Assembly (NCBI GenBank): GCA_902519845.1
Contig: CABYLQ010000003.1
Location: 57,746 to 121,745, forward strand
Direction of reading: 5' to 3'
Source of the DNA: an uncultured Candidatus Actinomarina sp.
GTDB taxonomy: Bacteria; Actinomycetota; Acidimicrobiia; Actinomarinales; Actinomarinaceae
DNA length: 64,000 bases
Part shown: piece by piece, positions 36,812 to 45,454 of the stretch
How positions within the stretch are numbered: the stretch's first letter is position 1
How the letters are laid out: every line of letters begins with the position of its first letter
Notes under the pieces: generated by a model
Databases searched by the model: none
Told to the model about the DNA's origin: nothing
What the model saw: only the letters and a program-made list of their open reading frames with translations
Program-made: the position numbers and the translations under genes

Positions 36812-38517
36812 AAATTCGGTTGTTCTAATCCAAGGCTTAGATAAACCATATTTAATAAATCTTTAAAAGCCTGATCGAAGTAATAATCAACTGTAGAATC
36901 TTGATCTAATCCGTACCACCAAAACCAATCTGAACCTTCAGCAAGTAATATATATTCATAAGCTTGATCAAGTTGTTCTTGTGAAAAATTTCCAGATTTC
37001 TTGGCTTCTTCAAAATCTGATCTTGTTCTGTATAGATTGTCCCAAGCTTGATTTTCATCAGATTCGCCAATCCAGGTTGCGTAGTTTGGTTGGAACCATG
37101 AGGCTGGATAAAGTTGGTCAATAGTATCTAAATTATTTCCATACAGTTCAAGATATTCAGAGGGAGTAATTGTTTCTAGCCATTCATATTTGGTAAGTAC
37201 TGAATACATTCCGTTCAGAAAATCAATTCCATCATTTGAATAGTTTTCCCAAAAGTTTTCTCCATCAGCAATGATTGATACGATGGGTACGAAATCTAGG
37301 TCAGATGTTTTTTCACGTAATTTTAGAATTGTATTTTCAAATTCATCAATTGAAAGATCTGTTCTTTTTTCTGAATAACCAAACATCTTGTCAGATAAAT
37401 AATTGTCTCTAAAAAATATAGGAACTGTCTCACCATTAGGAAGAATTGTATCCCATGGTGTGTAAAGTAGCTCTGGTTTGGACGCAACTCCCCCGACCCA
37501 TCGCTGGATTCTTACGTCTAATGATTTCTCAAGAGGGTTTTGCCCAGTTGCTATCCACGAAATTCCTTCATCATTAAAGTAAGGTAAAACTTCTTGCGCA
37601 ACAGCGCCCTCGGCTGGCCACATTCCATTAGGGTAAAAGCCAAAATTTTCAAAAAAGACATCTTTTCCTTTTCTAACATGTGCTTTTGCATCATCCTCGA
37701 AACTGAAGGTGTTGTAAGGAAAATTTGATGTGATATCGCCTATTTTTCCTAAATTTGTATTGTGGATCAACGGAAGAATAGGATGAGCATACGGTGTTGT
37801 GATTAATTCAATATTGTTATTTCTATATGCTTTGAGATGTTCTGGAAGGACTTTATCAATTATTTCTTTATGGACTTCTAAAATTATTTGCTTATCCTCT
37901 TCAGAGAAATTATTTTCTTTTTTAACAATTGAAATTAATGGCTCAGATGCCAAATAGCTTGGGTCGGTCCACCCTAAATTAAAGAGAACTTGAAGATCTA
38001 TATAATCTTGTGTGTTCCATTGATCTGGATTTTGTCTGAGATTTCTAAGTTCAACATAACGAGGATATGTATTAATAATTCTTGAATTAATATCAAAAAA
38101 TCTATCTCTAAGAAACTTTTTTTCATTGTCATTTAGTTCGTCACCTTTTATCTCGGTATGAACCCAGTAAGTATCTTTTGATCCACCTGATAGTTCATTT
38201 AATTGCTTCATTAACGTTGGTGTTAAATTAAAAGTAACCCTCAGATCCTCATACTTTTGAACCATCTCAACCATATCAAGATAATCTTTTGTTGCATGTA
38301 GCCTAACCCAGGGTTTCGAAAAATTTCCATCAATATCTTTTGGATAATATGGCTGATGTTGATGCCATAATAACATTACATATAATTCTGGTTCTTCTGA
38401 AGGTGTTTCAACAATTGGCGCAACCGTAGTTGTTGTCTCTTCCTCTAAAACTTCGATATTTGAATTTTGTGAACAAAAAGTAACAAACGTTAATAAAAAT
38501 ATTGCGTACTTTTTCAT
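36808..38517 (-). CDS. Secreted glycoside hydrolase family 57 protein
   Basis: A 569-residue GH57 enzyme acting on alpha-glucans (amylase or amylopullulanase-like by family). [11 protein letters not shown] near residue 48 holds family His residues; the nucleophile Glu is in [10 protein letters not shown] near 300, and [10 protein letters not shown] lies near 360. The first 16 residues are a signal sequence with a lipoprotein-like Cys (VTFC), and a Glu/Thr-rich linker follows, so it should be displayed outside the membrane, unlike most cytoplasmic GH57 members. TATAAT lies 6 bases before the ATG. It could supply glucosides to the AglEFG importer (inference). Confidence 0.85.
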   Translation of the reverse strand: MKKYAIFLLTFVTFCSQNSNIEVLEEETTTTVAPIVETPSEEPELYVMLLWHQHQPYYPKDIDGNFSKPWVRLHATKDYLDMVEMVQKYEDLRVTFNLTPTLMKQLNELSGGSKDTYWVHTEIKGDELNDNEKKFLRDRFFDINSRIINTYPRYVELRNLRQNPDQWNTQDYIDLQVLFNLGWTDPSYLASEPLISIVKKENNFSEEDKQIILEVHKEIIDKVLPEHLKAYRNNNIELITTPYAHPILPLIHNTNLGKIGDITSNFPYNTFSFEDDAKAHVRKGKDVFFENFGFYPNGMWPAEGAVAQEVLPYFNDEGISWIATGQNPLEKSLDVRIQRWVGGVASKPELLYTPWDTILPNGETVPIFFRDNYLSDKMFGYSEKRTDLSIDEFENTILKLREKTSDLDFVPIVSIIADGENFWENYSNDGIDFLNGMYSVLTKYEWLETITPSEYLELYGNNLDTIDQLYPASWFQPNYATWIGESDENQAWDNLYRTRSDFEEAKKSGNFSQEQLDQAYEYILLAEGSDWFWWYGLDQDSTVDYYFDQAFKDLLNMVYLSLGLEQPNF

Positions 38518-38523
38518 TTAGCA

Positions 38524-38529
38524 ATTATA
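38524..38529 (-). promoter_or_regulatory. -10 box TATAAT for GH57 gene
   Basis: Perfect TATAAT followed by TGCTAA (6 bases) and the ATG at 38517; no ribosome binding site. Leaderless geometry. Confidence 0.55.
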
Positions 38530-38544
38530 AATAATTTCTAAGAG

Positions 38545-39921
38545 TTATAAAGGCCTTAATTTTGCAGTGAAGTGTCTTAGCTGTTTTGGTTGCTCAATTA
38601 TTTCATATCCTTTGAGTTTTTCTTTATTTTCAGCTAATTTTTCAAGAACCTCAGCAACATAATCAAAATGACTTTGTGTATAAGTTCTCCTAGGTGCAGC
38701 AAGCCTGACTAGTTCATGAGTAGAAGGTTCGTCTGGCTTTCCATTTTCACCAGCTACTCCAAAAGCAAGAGTGCCTAGTTCAACTGTTCTTACTCCGCCA
38801 ATAAGATATATCTCACATGCAACTGAATGCCCCGGGTACTCATGAGAGGGAATATGAGGTACAAATGTTTTTGCATCAATATACAAAGCATGTCCACCTG
38901 CTGGCTGGACTATAGGGATACCAAAACTTAGAGCCTTTTCTCCTAAGTATGAAATAGATCTTGCTCTATATTCAAGATAGTTTTTATCTGTTATTTCTTT
39001 TAGGCCTTGAGCCAATGCATCCAGATCTCTACCTGCCAGTCCCCCATAAGTTGGAAATCCCTCAGTTAAAATCAGTAAGTTTCTTGCCTGTTCAGCTAAA
39101 TCATCATCATTAAAGGCTAAAATTCCTCCAATGTTTCCAAAACCATCCTTTTTGAGACTGATTGTGCAGCCATCTGCAAGTCTAAATGCCTCTTTTGTAA
39201 TATCTCTTATTTCCACATCTTTGTATTCATCTTCCCTTTGTGAAACAAACCATGCATTTTCAGCAAAACGACAAGCGTCAAGTAAAAACATTTTATTATA
39301 TTTACCACAAAGCTCTTTTACTTTTTTTAGATTTTCCATAGAAACTGGTTGTCCTCCACCTGTATTGTTTGTTATGGTCATAAGTACAAATGGAATTTTT
39401 TCATTTTTCTCTTTAAGTATTTTTTCAAGTTTATCAAGGTCTATATTCCCTTTAAATGGAGATGGCGATAATAAATCTAATCCCTCCTTGCATAGCAGGT
39501 CTAGTGCTTCTGCTTTAACAAATTCAAAATTTGCTCTTGTTGTATCAAAATGACTATTGCTGGGAATAATATCTCCTTCTTTAACAGTTATCGTTGCTAA
39601 AATTTTCTCGCTTGCTCTTCCTTGATGAGTCGGAATTATATGCTTATAACCTGTAAGATCTGAGACTACATCATGAAATCTCTGCCAAGAATGGGAGCCA
39701 GCATATGACTCATCTCCACGCATGATCGCTGCCCATTGTTCAGAAGACATTGAACCGGTTCCTGAATCAGTCAGTAAGTCTACAGTTACTTCCTGTGATT
39801 TGAGACCAAAAACATTCCAATGTTCACGTTTTAAATATCCTTCTCTTTCTTCAGGTGTCGTTATAGGCAGAGATTCAACAGATTTTATTTTAAATGGTTC
39901 AATTATTGTCTTGAACTTCAT
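38545..39921 (-). CDS. tnaA: Beta-eliminating lyase, probably tryptophanase
   Basis: A 458-residue PLP enzyme of the tryptophanase/tyrosine phenol-lyase family. The start at 39921 is chosen because the family N-terminus begins there and TACAAT lies 6 bases upstream; the frame is open further but encodes no conserved sequence. Motifs include LTDSGTGSMS, MRGDESYAGS, PTHQGRASE and the PLP-lysine region SLKKDGFGNIGG. At the position where tyrosine phenol-lyase has its substrate Arg (SMERG) this protein has Leu (TVELG), as in tryptophanase (VEIG), and it ends RHFTAKL like TnaA. It would convert tryptophan to indole, pyruvate and ammonia. Confidence 0.8.
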   Translation of the reverse strand: MKFKTIIEPFKIKSVESLPITTPEEREGYLKREHWNVFGLKSQEVTVDLLTDSGTGSMSSEQWAAIMRGDESYAGSHSWQRFHDVVSDLTGYKHIIPTHQGRASEKILATITVKEGDIIPSNSHFDTTRANFEFVKAEALDLLCKEGLDLLSPSPFKGNIDLDKLEKILKEKNEKIPFVLMTITNNTGGGQPVSMENLKKVKELCGKYNKMFLLDACRFAENAWFVSQREDEYKDVEIRDITKEAFRLADGCTISLKKDGFGNIGGILAFNDDDLAEQARNLLILTEGFPTYGGLAGRDLDALAQGLKEITDKNYLEYRARSISYLGEKALSFGIPIVQPAGGHALYIDAKTFVPHIPSHEYPGHSVACEIYLIGGVRTVELGTLAFGVAGENGKPDEPSTHELVRLAAPRRTYTQSHFDYVAEVLEKLAENKEKLKGYEIIEQPKQLRHFTAKLRPL

Positions 39922-39927
39922 ACAGGG

Positions 39928-39933
39928 ATTGTA
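39928..39933 (-). promoter_or_regulatory. -10 box TACAAT for tryptophanase-type gene
   Basis: TACAAT, then CCCTGT (6 bases), then the ATG at 39921. It fixes the likely start of the lyase and marks a leaderless transcript. Confidence 0.5.
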
Positions 39934-39950
39934 ACTGACTTTAATCACGA

Positions 39951-39956
39951 TATCAT
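39951..39956 (+). promoter_or_regulatory. -10 box TATCAT for YbaK-like gene
   Basis: TATCAT ends 7 bases before the ATG at 39964, with no ribosome binding site. It is divergent from the TACAAT box 17 bases to the left. Confidence 0.45.
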
Positions 39957-39963
39957 TATCTTT

Positions 39964-40455
39964 ATGGTTGAAATACATCAAAATATTGCAAATATTTATG
40001 AAGAAAACATTGATGAGCTTGAAGCTTTTGAGTGTGAGGATCAATTTTCTGATACACAAAGTTTTTGTGATCATTATGGTTTTAAAATTGAAGATTCATG
40101 TAACGCAATATTATTAAAATCTAAAAAACCTGACGAATTCTTTGCTTTATTTTGTGTACTGGGCTCCAACAGATTGGATGTAAATCACAAAGTAAAAAGT
40201 TTATTAAATGCAAAAAAAATTAGTTTTGCATCTAAAGAAGAAGCTGAATCAATAACGAATCAAATATATGGTGGAATAAGTCCCCTCGGACTACCAAGCG
40301 AAATCAATGTATTTATTGATAAGAATGTTATGGAAAGGGAGAAAGTCTTTATTGGTGGTGGAAATAGAGTTAGTAAGTTCTTTCTAAAGCCAGAGATACT
40401 AAAAAGCTTGACAAATGCAACAGTAGAAGACTTAACTCAATCCATCTCTACATAA
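39964..40455 (+). CDS. YbaK/ProX-domain aminoacyl-tRNA deacylase
   Basis: A 163-residue editing-domain protein. The family pattern is present: a Lys in LLNAKKISFA near residue 88, the substrate loop GGISPLGLP near 102-110, FIDKNVME and the GGGNRVSKFFL strand near the end. Such proteins hydrolyse mischarged tRNAs (Cys-, Ala- or Ser-type) in trans. It converges on, and overlaps by 24 bases, an unknown membrane-anchored protein. Confidence 0.8.
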   Translation: MVEIHQNIANIYEENIDELEAFECEDQFSDTQSFCDHYGFKIEDSCNAILLKSKKPDEFFALFCVLGSNRLDVNHKVKSLLNAKKISFASKEEAESITNQIYGGISPLGLPSEINVFIDKNVMEREKVFIGGGNRVSKFFLKPEILKSLTNATVEDLTQSIST

Positions 40456-40869
40456 ACTTGCAGCCTGTGGTGAAAACGCTTTTCCATTTAAGCCTGGAAA
40501 TCTGCCAGCCTGTAGATAATACTTAAGAAATGTTCTCACATTTTTAAAGTCTTCATTAGAAATTTCTTGAGGGGTTGTTAAGACATTTAATGGATTTGGT
40601 AAATTTCTTTCTAAAAATGATTGTTGATCACTGTCTAGTTTTTCAATATATTCAGAAAGGAGAGATATTGTAATCTCATAATCTTCAATAGTATTAGTAC
40701 AGTTTTCATACTCGTTTACGGAAAGAGGGCTTACGTCTACTTCATAATCAGTCCTGTACTGAAAAATTAAGACAATTATTAAAAATAATAAAACGGTGTA
40801 GAAAAAGATTTTAATTGGAAAAAAAATAACTTTTCTAATAGGCCATAGTATTGCTTTAATTATCCTCAC
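40432..40869 (-). CDS. Membrane-anchored protein of unknown function
   Basis: A 145-residue protein with a basic N-terminus and one long hydrophobic segment at about residues 17-40, followed by an outward soluble region of about 100 residues containing two Cys (about 57 and 141). I recognise no family. Start is GTG at 40869, with TACAAT 6 bases upstream; that box overlaps the stop codon of the amidinotransferase-family gene. The end overlaps the YbaK-like gene in the opposite direction. Confidence 0.55.
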   Translation of the reverse strand: MRIIKAILWPIRKVIFFPIKIFFYTVLLFLIIVLIFQYRTDYEVDVSPLSVNEYENCTNTIEDYEITISLLSEYIEKLDSDQQSFLERNLPNPLNVLTTPQEISNEDFKNVRTFLKYYLQAGRFPGLNGKAFSPQAASLCRDGLS

Positions 40870-40873
40870 AAAT

Positions 40874-41674
40874 TTATTGTAATGTAATCACAAGACACTG
40901 ACAGGCTCCTCCAGATTTCATAAATTCTGAAACATTTGAAATTTCAATATTACAACCTAATTGTGCAACAGTTTCGATAATTTCAATGTTTTCAGAGGGA
41001 AATATAACTGATTCATTAATTACTACAGCATTGCATGCAAGTTGATTCGCATCATCCTCATGGATTGGAATCAAATTAAATACATCAGAAAATTCAGAAA
41101 GGGATTGATCTTCAAATGCATCAGGGTAAAAAATAGCATCATTGTTTTTTGTAGGAAGCTTTTGGAAGCAGGTATCAAGGTGATAGAATTTTTCATCAAC
41201 TAACTTTGCAATTTTTGGAATCAATTGAAAATGATCAGCTATGAACAAAAGCGCTTCTTTATCACTTCTAATTCCATATGAGCCTAATAAGTATTCCCCA
41301 TAAACAAAAGCATCGCCGCGTCCTTCAAATTTATGTTCAGATGGAATTCGAGCAACATCATACCCGTTCTTGCGAAACCAATTCTCATAGATAACTTCCT
41401 CGCCCTGTCTTTCTTGATATTTGAAATTAGATATAAGAACAGATTTATCTTTTATTATTCCAGAATTAGCGGTGAATACGAGATCTGGATAAACCGTATT
41501 CCCAGGAATTACATTTACTTCAGCACCACATTTTTCTATAGTAGATTTGAGCCCTCCCCATTGATCTTTCGCTAACTCTAAATTGATCTCTGCACCCTCA
41601 GTCATCCAAGGATTAATTGAATATTCAACTCGAAAATATTCTGGAGAACTCATTAAAACGGAAGTGTTTTGCAT
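40874..41674 (-). CDS. Amidinotransferase/dimethylarginine dimethylaminohydrolase family enzyme
   Basis: A 266-residue guanidine-modifying enzyme of the pentein fold. Expected residues are visible: VFTANSGII, a FEGRGDAF segment (Glu/Asp binding the guanidinium), HLDTCFQKL (catalytic His) and a nucleophile Cys in SGGACQCLV at the C-terminus. Relatives hydrolyse arginine, methylated arginines or related guanidines; which one cannot be told. It is divergent from a GNAT gene, and TAAAAT lies 6 bases before its ATG. Confidence 0.82.
   Translation of the reverse strand: MQNTSVLMSSPEYFRVEYSINPWMTEGAEINLELAKDQWGGLKSTIEKCGAEVNVIPGNTVYPDLVFTANSGIIKDKSVLISNFKYQERQGEEVIYENWFRKNGYDVARIPSEHKFEGRGDAFVYGEYLLGSYGIRSDKEALLFIADHFQLIPKIAKLVDEKFYHLDTCFQKLPTKNNDAIFYPDAFEDQSLSEFSDVFNLIPIHEDDANQLACNAVVINESVIFPSENIEIIETVAQLGCNIEISNVSEFMKSGGACQCLVITLQ
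40876..40881 (-). promoter_or_regulatory. -10 box TACAAT for gene starting at 40869
   Basis: TACAAT, AAATTT (6 bases), then GTG at 40869. The box overlaps the end of the upstream coding region and gives this gene its own leaderless promoter. Confidence 0.45.
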
Positions 41675-41680
41675 GCTTAT

Positions 41681-41686
41681 ATTTTA
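41681..41686 (-). promoter_or_regulatory. -10 box TAAAAT for amidinotransferase-family gene
   Basis: TAAAAT followed by ATAAGC (6 bases) and the ATG at 41674; no ribosome binding site. Confidence 0.45.
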
Positions 41687-41692
41687 CTTTTT

Positions 41693-41709
41693 TATACATT
41701 AAATGTATA
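41693..41709. promoter_or_regulatory. Inverted repeat in divergent promoter, possible operator
   Basis: TATACAT-TAA-ATGTATA, 7-base arms around 3 bases, lies between the divergent amidinotransferase-family and GNAT genes and overlaps the -10 box of the latter. AT-rich, so chance cannot be excluded. Confidence 0.3.
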
Positions 41710-41711
41710 TT
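41706..41711 (+). promoter_or_regulatory. -10 box TATATT for GNAT gene
   Basis: TATATT, then 7 bases, then ATG at 41719; no ribosome binding site. It supports the shorter start of the GNAT gene. Confidence 0.45.
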
Positions 41712-41718
41712 TTCATAC

Positions 41719-42234
41719 ATGGATAAAATCATATTTTCAAAAATTGATGAAACAAATATTGAAGGCTGTTTTAATTTAAATCAAGACAATGTTCCAGAAG
41801 TAGGATCAACATCTATTGAAGAATTCAATAGTTTGGTTCAAAATTCAGATTTCAATCTGTGTGCTACTTTCGATGAAAGGATAGTAGGTTTTTTAATCTG
41901 TTTCCAAGATACTTCTAAAACAAAATCTTTCATGTACAAAATAAAACATAAGAATTTTAATGAATTCAAAAATAGAATAAACAATTTTATGTACATTGAT
42001 AGGATTGCAATTGATGTTGATTACAGAAATAATGGGCTTGCAACAATATTCTATGAGCATTTGTTAGAACACTGTCTAGAAGTAGATGTTGAAAATCTTA
42101 CCGCAGAAATCAATTTACTACCAACTGAAAATGAACCATCTCTAAAATTTCATGAAAAATTACAATTTATTCAAATTGATACGAAAAAATACAATGATGA
42201 ATATGAGGTTTCCTTACAAAAGAGGATTCTTTAA
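41719..42234 (+). CDS. GNAT-family N-acetyltransferase
   Basis: A 171-residue acetyltransferase. The acetyl-CoA-binding motif is YRNNGLATIFYEHLL (about 96-110), preceded by the strand IDRIAIDVDY, and a C-terminal N-x-x-(S/L)-x-x-F-H-E segment follows (EPSLKFHEKLQF). The frame is open upstream to 41617 but that part overlaps the divergent gene, and a -10 box supports ATG 41719. The acceptor is unknown. Confidence 0.8.
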   Translation: MDKIIFSKIDETNIEGCFNLNQDNVPEVGSTSIEEFNSLVQNSDFNLCATFDERIVGFLICFQDTSKTKSFMYKIKHKNFNEFKNRINNFMYIDRIAIDVDYRNNGLATIFYEHLLEHCLEVDVENLTAEINLLPTENEPSLKFHEKLQFIQIDTKKYNDEYEVSLQKRIL

Positions 42235-42254
42235 GTAGTAAGATATTTATATTA

Positions 42255-42536
42255 ATGAAGTTTAACTTACCAAGAAGACAGCGAAAAAGCTTTGAGTCAG
42301 TATCTGGAAAATCTTTAGATAGCAATTTAAATAAAAAAGAAGCTTTAGAAATTTTTGAAAATGTAAAAAAAAGTTATTCCTCAGCTCCAAATTCTTTTGG
42401 TTCTAAAACAGGAAAAAAAGAAGAGGTCTTAGAAATGCTTCTAATAATTAGCGATCAAATCGCTTCAGAGTATAAAGATTGTGAAGTTGCTTTAAAACAA
42501 GGTATTCCAGAAATAACAAAGGTCAAAGAGAAATGA
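42255..42536 (+). CDS. Small basic protein of unknown function
   Basis: A 93-residue soluble protein, Lys/Ser-rich at the start, then a predicted helical hairpin (about 25-38 and 53-75). I recognise no family. It overlaps the nucleoside hydrolase gene by 4 bases (ATGA), which argues that it is a real translated gene in the same transcript. Confidence 0.55.
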   Translation: MKFNLPRRQRKSFESVSGKSLDSNLNKKEALEIFENVKKSYSSAPNSFGSKTGKKEEVLEMLLIISDQIASEYKDCEVALKQGIPEITKVKEK

Positions 42537-43519
42537 TGAAACTAATAATTGATGCAGATACTGGCTCAGATGATGCAGTTGCACTATTAATGGCATATCG
42601 TAATTTGCCTTCAGATCAAATACTAGGGGTGACTGTTGTTGCAGGAAATGTTCCACTTGATCAGGGTCTAATCAATACAAGTTATGTAAATGAATTATGT
42701 GAGGTTGATGTTCCAATATTTAAGGGTGCAGATAAACCAATGAAGAGAAACTATAAAGAGGTTTATAATTCTGAAGAATCTACAGCTATTGCCCTTAGTT
42801 ATGGAAATGATTCTACATCGGCCCAAAACGTTCATGGAATAGATGGATTAGGTGACATAGGCATAAAGCCTAAAAGTCATAAAATCGAAGCTGAATCCGC
42901 TCAAGATTTTTATAAGAAAGTACTTAGGGAGGAAGATGAAATTGAAATTGTAACACTTGGCCCATTGACAAATATTGCTGGCTTAGTACAAAACAATGAA
43001 GAAAAATTGGAGAAAATAAAGCACTGCTACATAATGGGTGGAAGCTCAAATGCCTTAGGAAATATTACAAAGTTTGCTGAATACAACTTTTGGGTTGATC
43101 CCGAAGCAGCAGATATTGTTTTAAATTCAGGAATTCCTATAACTGTGATTGGCTGGGACCCTTCGCTTTATGATGCAATGATTGATACAGAAAAAATCCA
43201 AGAAATAGATGCTATCGGTACAAAGTTCTCAAAATTTACCAACGATATTCAAGTTGTTTTAAGAGAAATGATGAAAGACATATTTGGAAGCGATAGTTAT
43301 GACTTACCAGACCCCCTTGCAATGTCTGTTTACTTAGATAATGAAATCATAAGTCAATCCGTTGAAGTTAATGTAAGAGTTGATACTAGAGATGGAATAA
43401 CTAGAGGAGGCTGTATTCTTGATTTTCTGAATTTGGAACCTGAAGCCCCAAAAATAAGAGTCGTACAAAGATGTCATGGAGATAAGTTTTATAGTCTATT
43501 AAAAAATAGTCTTGCTTAA
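42533..43519 (+). CDS. Nucleoside hydrolase (IunH/CU-NH family)
   Basis: A 328-residue calcium-dependent nucleoside N-ribohydrolase. The N-terminal aspartate cluster DADTGSDDA (residues 6-14) binds the metal and ribose; VTLGPLTNIA near 140, YIMGGSS near 165 and EYNFWVDPEAA near 183 are further family blocks. It would release free bases and ribose for salvage. Its neighbours are a small unknown protein and a LysE-type exporter. Confidence 0.9.
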   Translation: MMKLIIDADTGSDDAVALLMAYRNLPSDQILGVTVVAGNVPLDQGLINTSYVNELCEVDVPIFKGADKPMKRNYKEVYNSEESTAIALSYGNDSTSAQNVHGIDGLGDIGIKPKSHKIEAESAQDFYKKVLREEDEIEIVTLGPLTNIAGLVQNNEEKLEKIKHCYIMGGSSNALGNITKFAEYNFWVDPEAADIVLNSGIPITVIGWDPSLYDAMIDTEKIQEIDAIGTKFSKFTNDIQVVLREMMKDIFGSDSYDLPDPLAMSVYLDNEIISQSVEVNVRVDTRDGITRGGCILDFLNLEPEAPKIRVVQRCHGDKFYSLLKNSLA

Positions 43520-44124
43520 TGGTTGCAAGTGACTCAGTAATTGAATTAATTATTCTACAAGTTAGTGTTGCATTCAGTCCTGGATTAATAATTGCCTTAA
43601 TTGTTAATGAATCAGTTCAAAAAAGTAGAAAGAATGGACTTGAGGTGGCTACAGGAGCAGCAGCAGGAGCAATTTTTATAACAATAATTACAGCGGGCAT
43701 CGTTACCTTTATCTTTAATTTAATCCCACAAATTTTAACAATGATCTACATTGTTGGAATTATCTACATTGTGTACAAAGGAATTGTCACTATAAAAGCT
43801 GAAATAAAAATAAATGATACAAATATTAATGCAGGATCCTTTAACGCAGGATTGCAACTTAACTTAATAAACCCTAAAATGTGGGTATTTTATCTTTCTG
43901 TCTTGCCGATATTCGTTACTGAAAATGTGAATGTTTTTACGCAACTTATTATTCTTGGAGCTATAACGATATTTGTTAATCTGATTGCCGACATTAGTTA
44001 TGCATATATGAGTAGTTATTTTTTTCAGGATTCTTCAGTAAAAACAAAAAAAGTAATCAATGCAGTAAGCGGTTTTTGTTTAATTCTGATTGGTATTTAT
44101 TTATTTTTTAGTAGATTTCTTTGA
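43519..44124 (+). CDS. LysE/RhtB-family exporter
   Basis: A 201-residue membrane protein with five to six helices. The N-terminal FSPGLIIALIVNESVQKS and the conserved NPKMWVFYLSVLPIFV (about 119-134) are family hallmarks. Members export amino acids or related small compounds. It begins at the last base of the nucleoside hydrolase stop codon and overlaps the convergent SPFH gene by 24 bases. The substrate is unknown. Confidence 0.82.
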   Translation: MVASDSVIELIILQVSVAFSPGLIIALIVNESVQKSRKNGLEVATGAAAGAIFITIITAGIVTFIFNLIPQILTMIYIVGIIYIVYKGIVTIKAEIKINDTNINAGSFNAGLQLNLINPKMWVFYLSVLPIFVTENVNVFTQLIILGAITIFVNLIADISYAYMSSYFFQDSSVKTKKVINAVSGFCLILIGIYLFFSRFL

Positions 44125-45045
44125 TTCCTTTGAATCATCATCTTTAAATAATTCAGCAACTGCACCAATACTTCCAAGAGTTGCGGAAAGATCGGCAGGT
44201 AAGAAAATTTTAGTAGCTTTGCCGTTTGCAACTTTTTCAAGAGATTCAAGATATTTAATTGCAATCAAGTCATTTGTTGGATCACCCTTATGAATAGCAT
44301 CAAAAACTTTTTGTATAGCTTCTGATTCACCGTCAGCAATGGCAATTTTTTCATATTTTTGAGCATCAGCTACTGCTTTGAGTGCTTCCGCTTCACCCTC
44401 AGCACTTAAAATTTGGGACTGTCTTTCCCCTTCTGCAGTCAAAATAGCTGCTCTTTTTTCACCCTCAGCTTCAGTAACAGCTGCTCTTCGATCTCTTTCA
44501 GCTTTCATCACTTTATTCATTGCATCCTGAACGTCTTGTGGTGGATCAATTCTTTGAATCTCAACACGAACAACTCTTGTCCCCCATTTATCAGTTGCTT
44601 CATCAAGAATGAGTTTTAAAGATGTATTAATTGTTTCTCGAGAGGTAAGTGCTGCATCAAGCTCTAGATCACCAATAACATTTCTCAGGTTCGTTTGTGC
44701 AAGTTTTGTTGCAGCAGTTATAAAGTCTCCTACGTTGTAAACTAATTTTTTTGGATCAGTTGGTTCATAATAAATGACAGCATCAACTGTAATTGTAACG
44801 TTGTCTTTAGTGATCACTTCTTGTGGTGGAACATCTATAACTTGCTCACGCATATCTACAACAATTAATCTTTCTATACCAGGAATTACTATATTTAAAC
44901 CTGAAGTTGCTTCACGATTGTATTTACCAAATCTTTCAATTAAGCCTTTTTCAAATGGCCTTAAAATTCTGAATATTCTGAAAGCTACAAATACTACAAG
45001 ACCAAATAGTATTACACTTCTTACGATTGAAAAGATAAATTCCAT
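44101..45045 (-). CDS. SPFH/band 7 (stomatin/paraslipin-like) membrane protein
   Basis: A 314-residue stomatin-like protein with one N-terminal membrane segment (about 8-24), the SPFH domain (RIFRILRPFEKGLIERFGKY onward) and a long coiled coil rich in Ala-Glu-Gly-Glu repeats at about 185-245. Relatives such as QmcA assemble large membrane rings and influence proteolysis or membrane organisation. The C-terminus is charged (ending KKSTKK). A TAAACT box lies 6 bases before its ATG. Confidence 0.9.
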   Translation of the reverse strand: MEFIFSIVRSVILFGLVVFVAFRIFRILRPFEKGLIERFGKYNREATSGLNIVIPGIERLIVVDMREQVIDVPPQEVITKDNVTITVDAVIYYEPTDPKKLVYNVGDFITAATKLAQTNLRNVIGDLELDAALTSRETINTSLKLILDEATDKWGTRVVRVEIQRIDPPQDVQDAMNKVMKAERDRRAAVTEAEGEKRAAILTAEGERQSQILSAEGEAEALKAVADAQKYEKIAIADGESEAIQKVFDAIHKGDPTNDLIAIKYLESLEKVANGKATKIFLPADLSATLGSIGAVAELFKDDDSKESKKSTKK

Positions 45046-45051
45046 AGTATT

Positions 45052-45057
45052 AGTTTA
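45052..45057 (-). promoter_or_regulatory. -10-like box TAAACT for SPFH gene
   Basis: TAAACT ends 6 bases before the ATG at 45045. A weak hexamer, but at the recurring leaderless distance. Confidence 0.3.
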
Positions 45058-45085
45058 TTATTGATAAAGTTATACGTTGATTTGT

Positions 45086-45454
45086 TTAACTATTTGTTTC
45101 TTCTGACTCTTTTTCTTCTTGTTCATACCTACTTAGAGCAAGCATAAACATTATGAATAAAATCAGTGAACCTGCAAAATACGTAAGAGGTATGATTCTG
45201 ATCTCAAGCGCATTTAAACCATCGATTGATGCAGGAGCAGGGCCTCTTGGTGCATAAAGAAGAAAAAGGAAAGAATTAATTACTAGCCAACCAAAAGTAG
45301 CAGCACCAACAACTAAAAATCCTAGCCTTCTACCAAGATTTGTTGCATTCAAAACAAAAGTTGAGCCAAAAAAAGAAAGTATGAAAAATATAAAGAGAAC
45401 TATTCCGGTAAAAGTAAGGTTGGACGATAAAAGTGTCCTCATTATTTCACGCAT
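45086..45454 (-). CDS. Small membrane protein of cytochrome bc operon
   Basis: A 122-residue protein with three membrane helices (about 15-33, 44-68 and 90-110) and an acidic tail. I do not recognise it. It is last in the cytochrome bc operon and overlaps the diheme cytochrome c gene by 8 bases, so it is probably an accessory subunit or assembly factor of that complex (inference). Confidence 0.65.
   Translation of the reverse strand: MREIMRTLLSSNLTFTGIVLFIFFILSFFGSTFVLNATNLGRRLGFLVVGAATFGWLVINSFLFLLYAPRGPAPASIDGLNALEIRIIPLTYFAGSLILFIMFMLALSRYEQEEKESEETNS

Noticed and set aside
38545..39921. Tyrosine phenol-lyase assignment
   Set aside because: The substrate Arg is Leu and the C-terminus is tryptophanase-like, although the lysine region resembles tyrosine phenol-lyase.
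39922..40074. 51-residue N-terminal extension of the tryptophanase-type lyase
   Set aside because: Not conserved in the family, crosses the divergent start of the YbaK-like gene, and a -10 box supports ATG 39921.
41617..41718. 34-residue N-terminal extension of the GNAT protein
   Set aside because: Lies over the divergent gene start; the promoter box and family start favour 41719.
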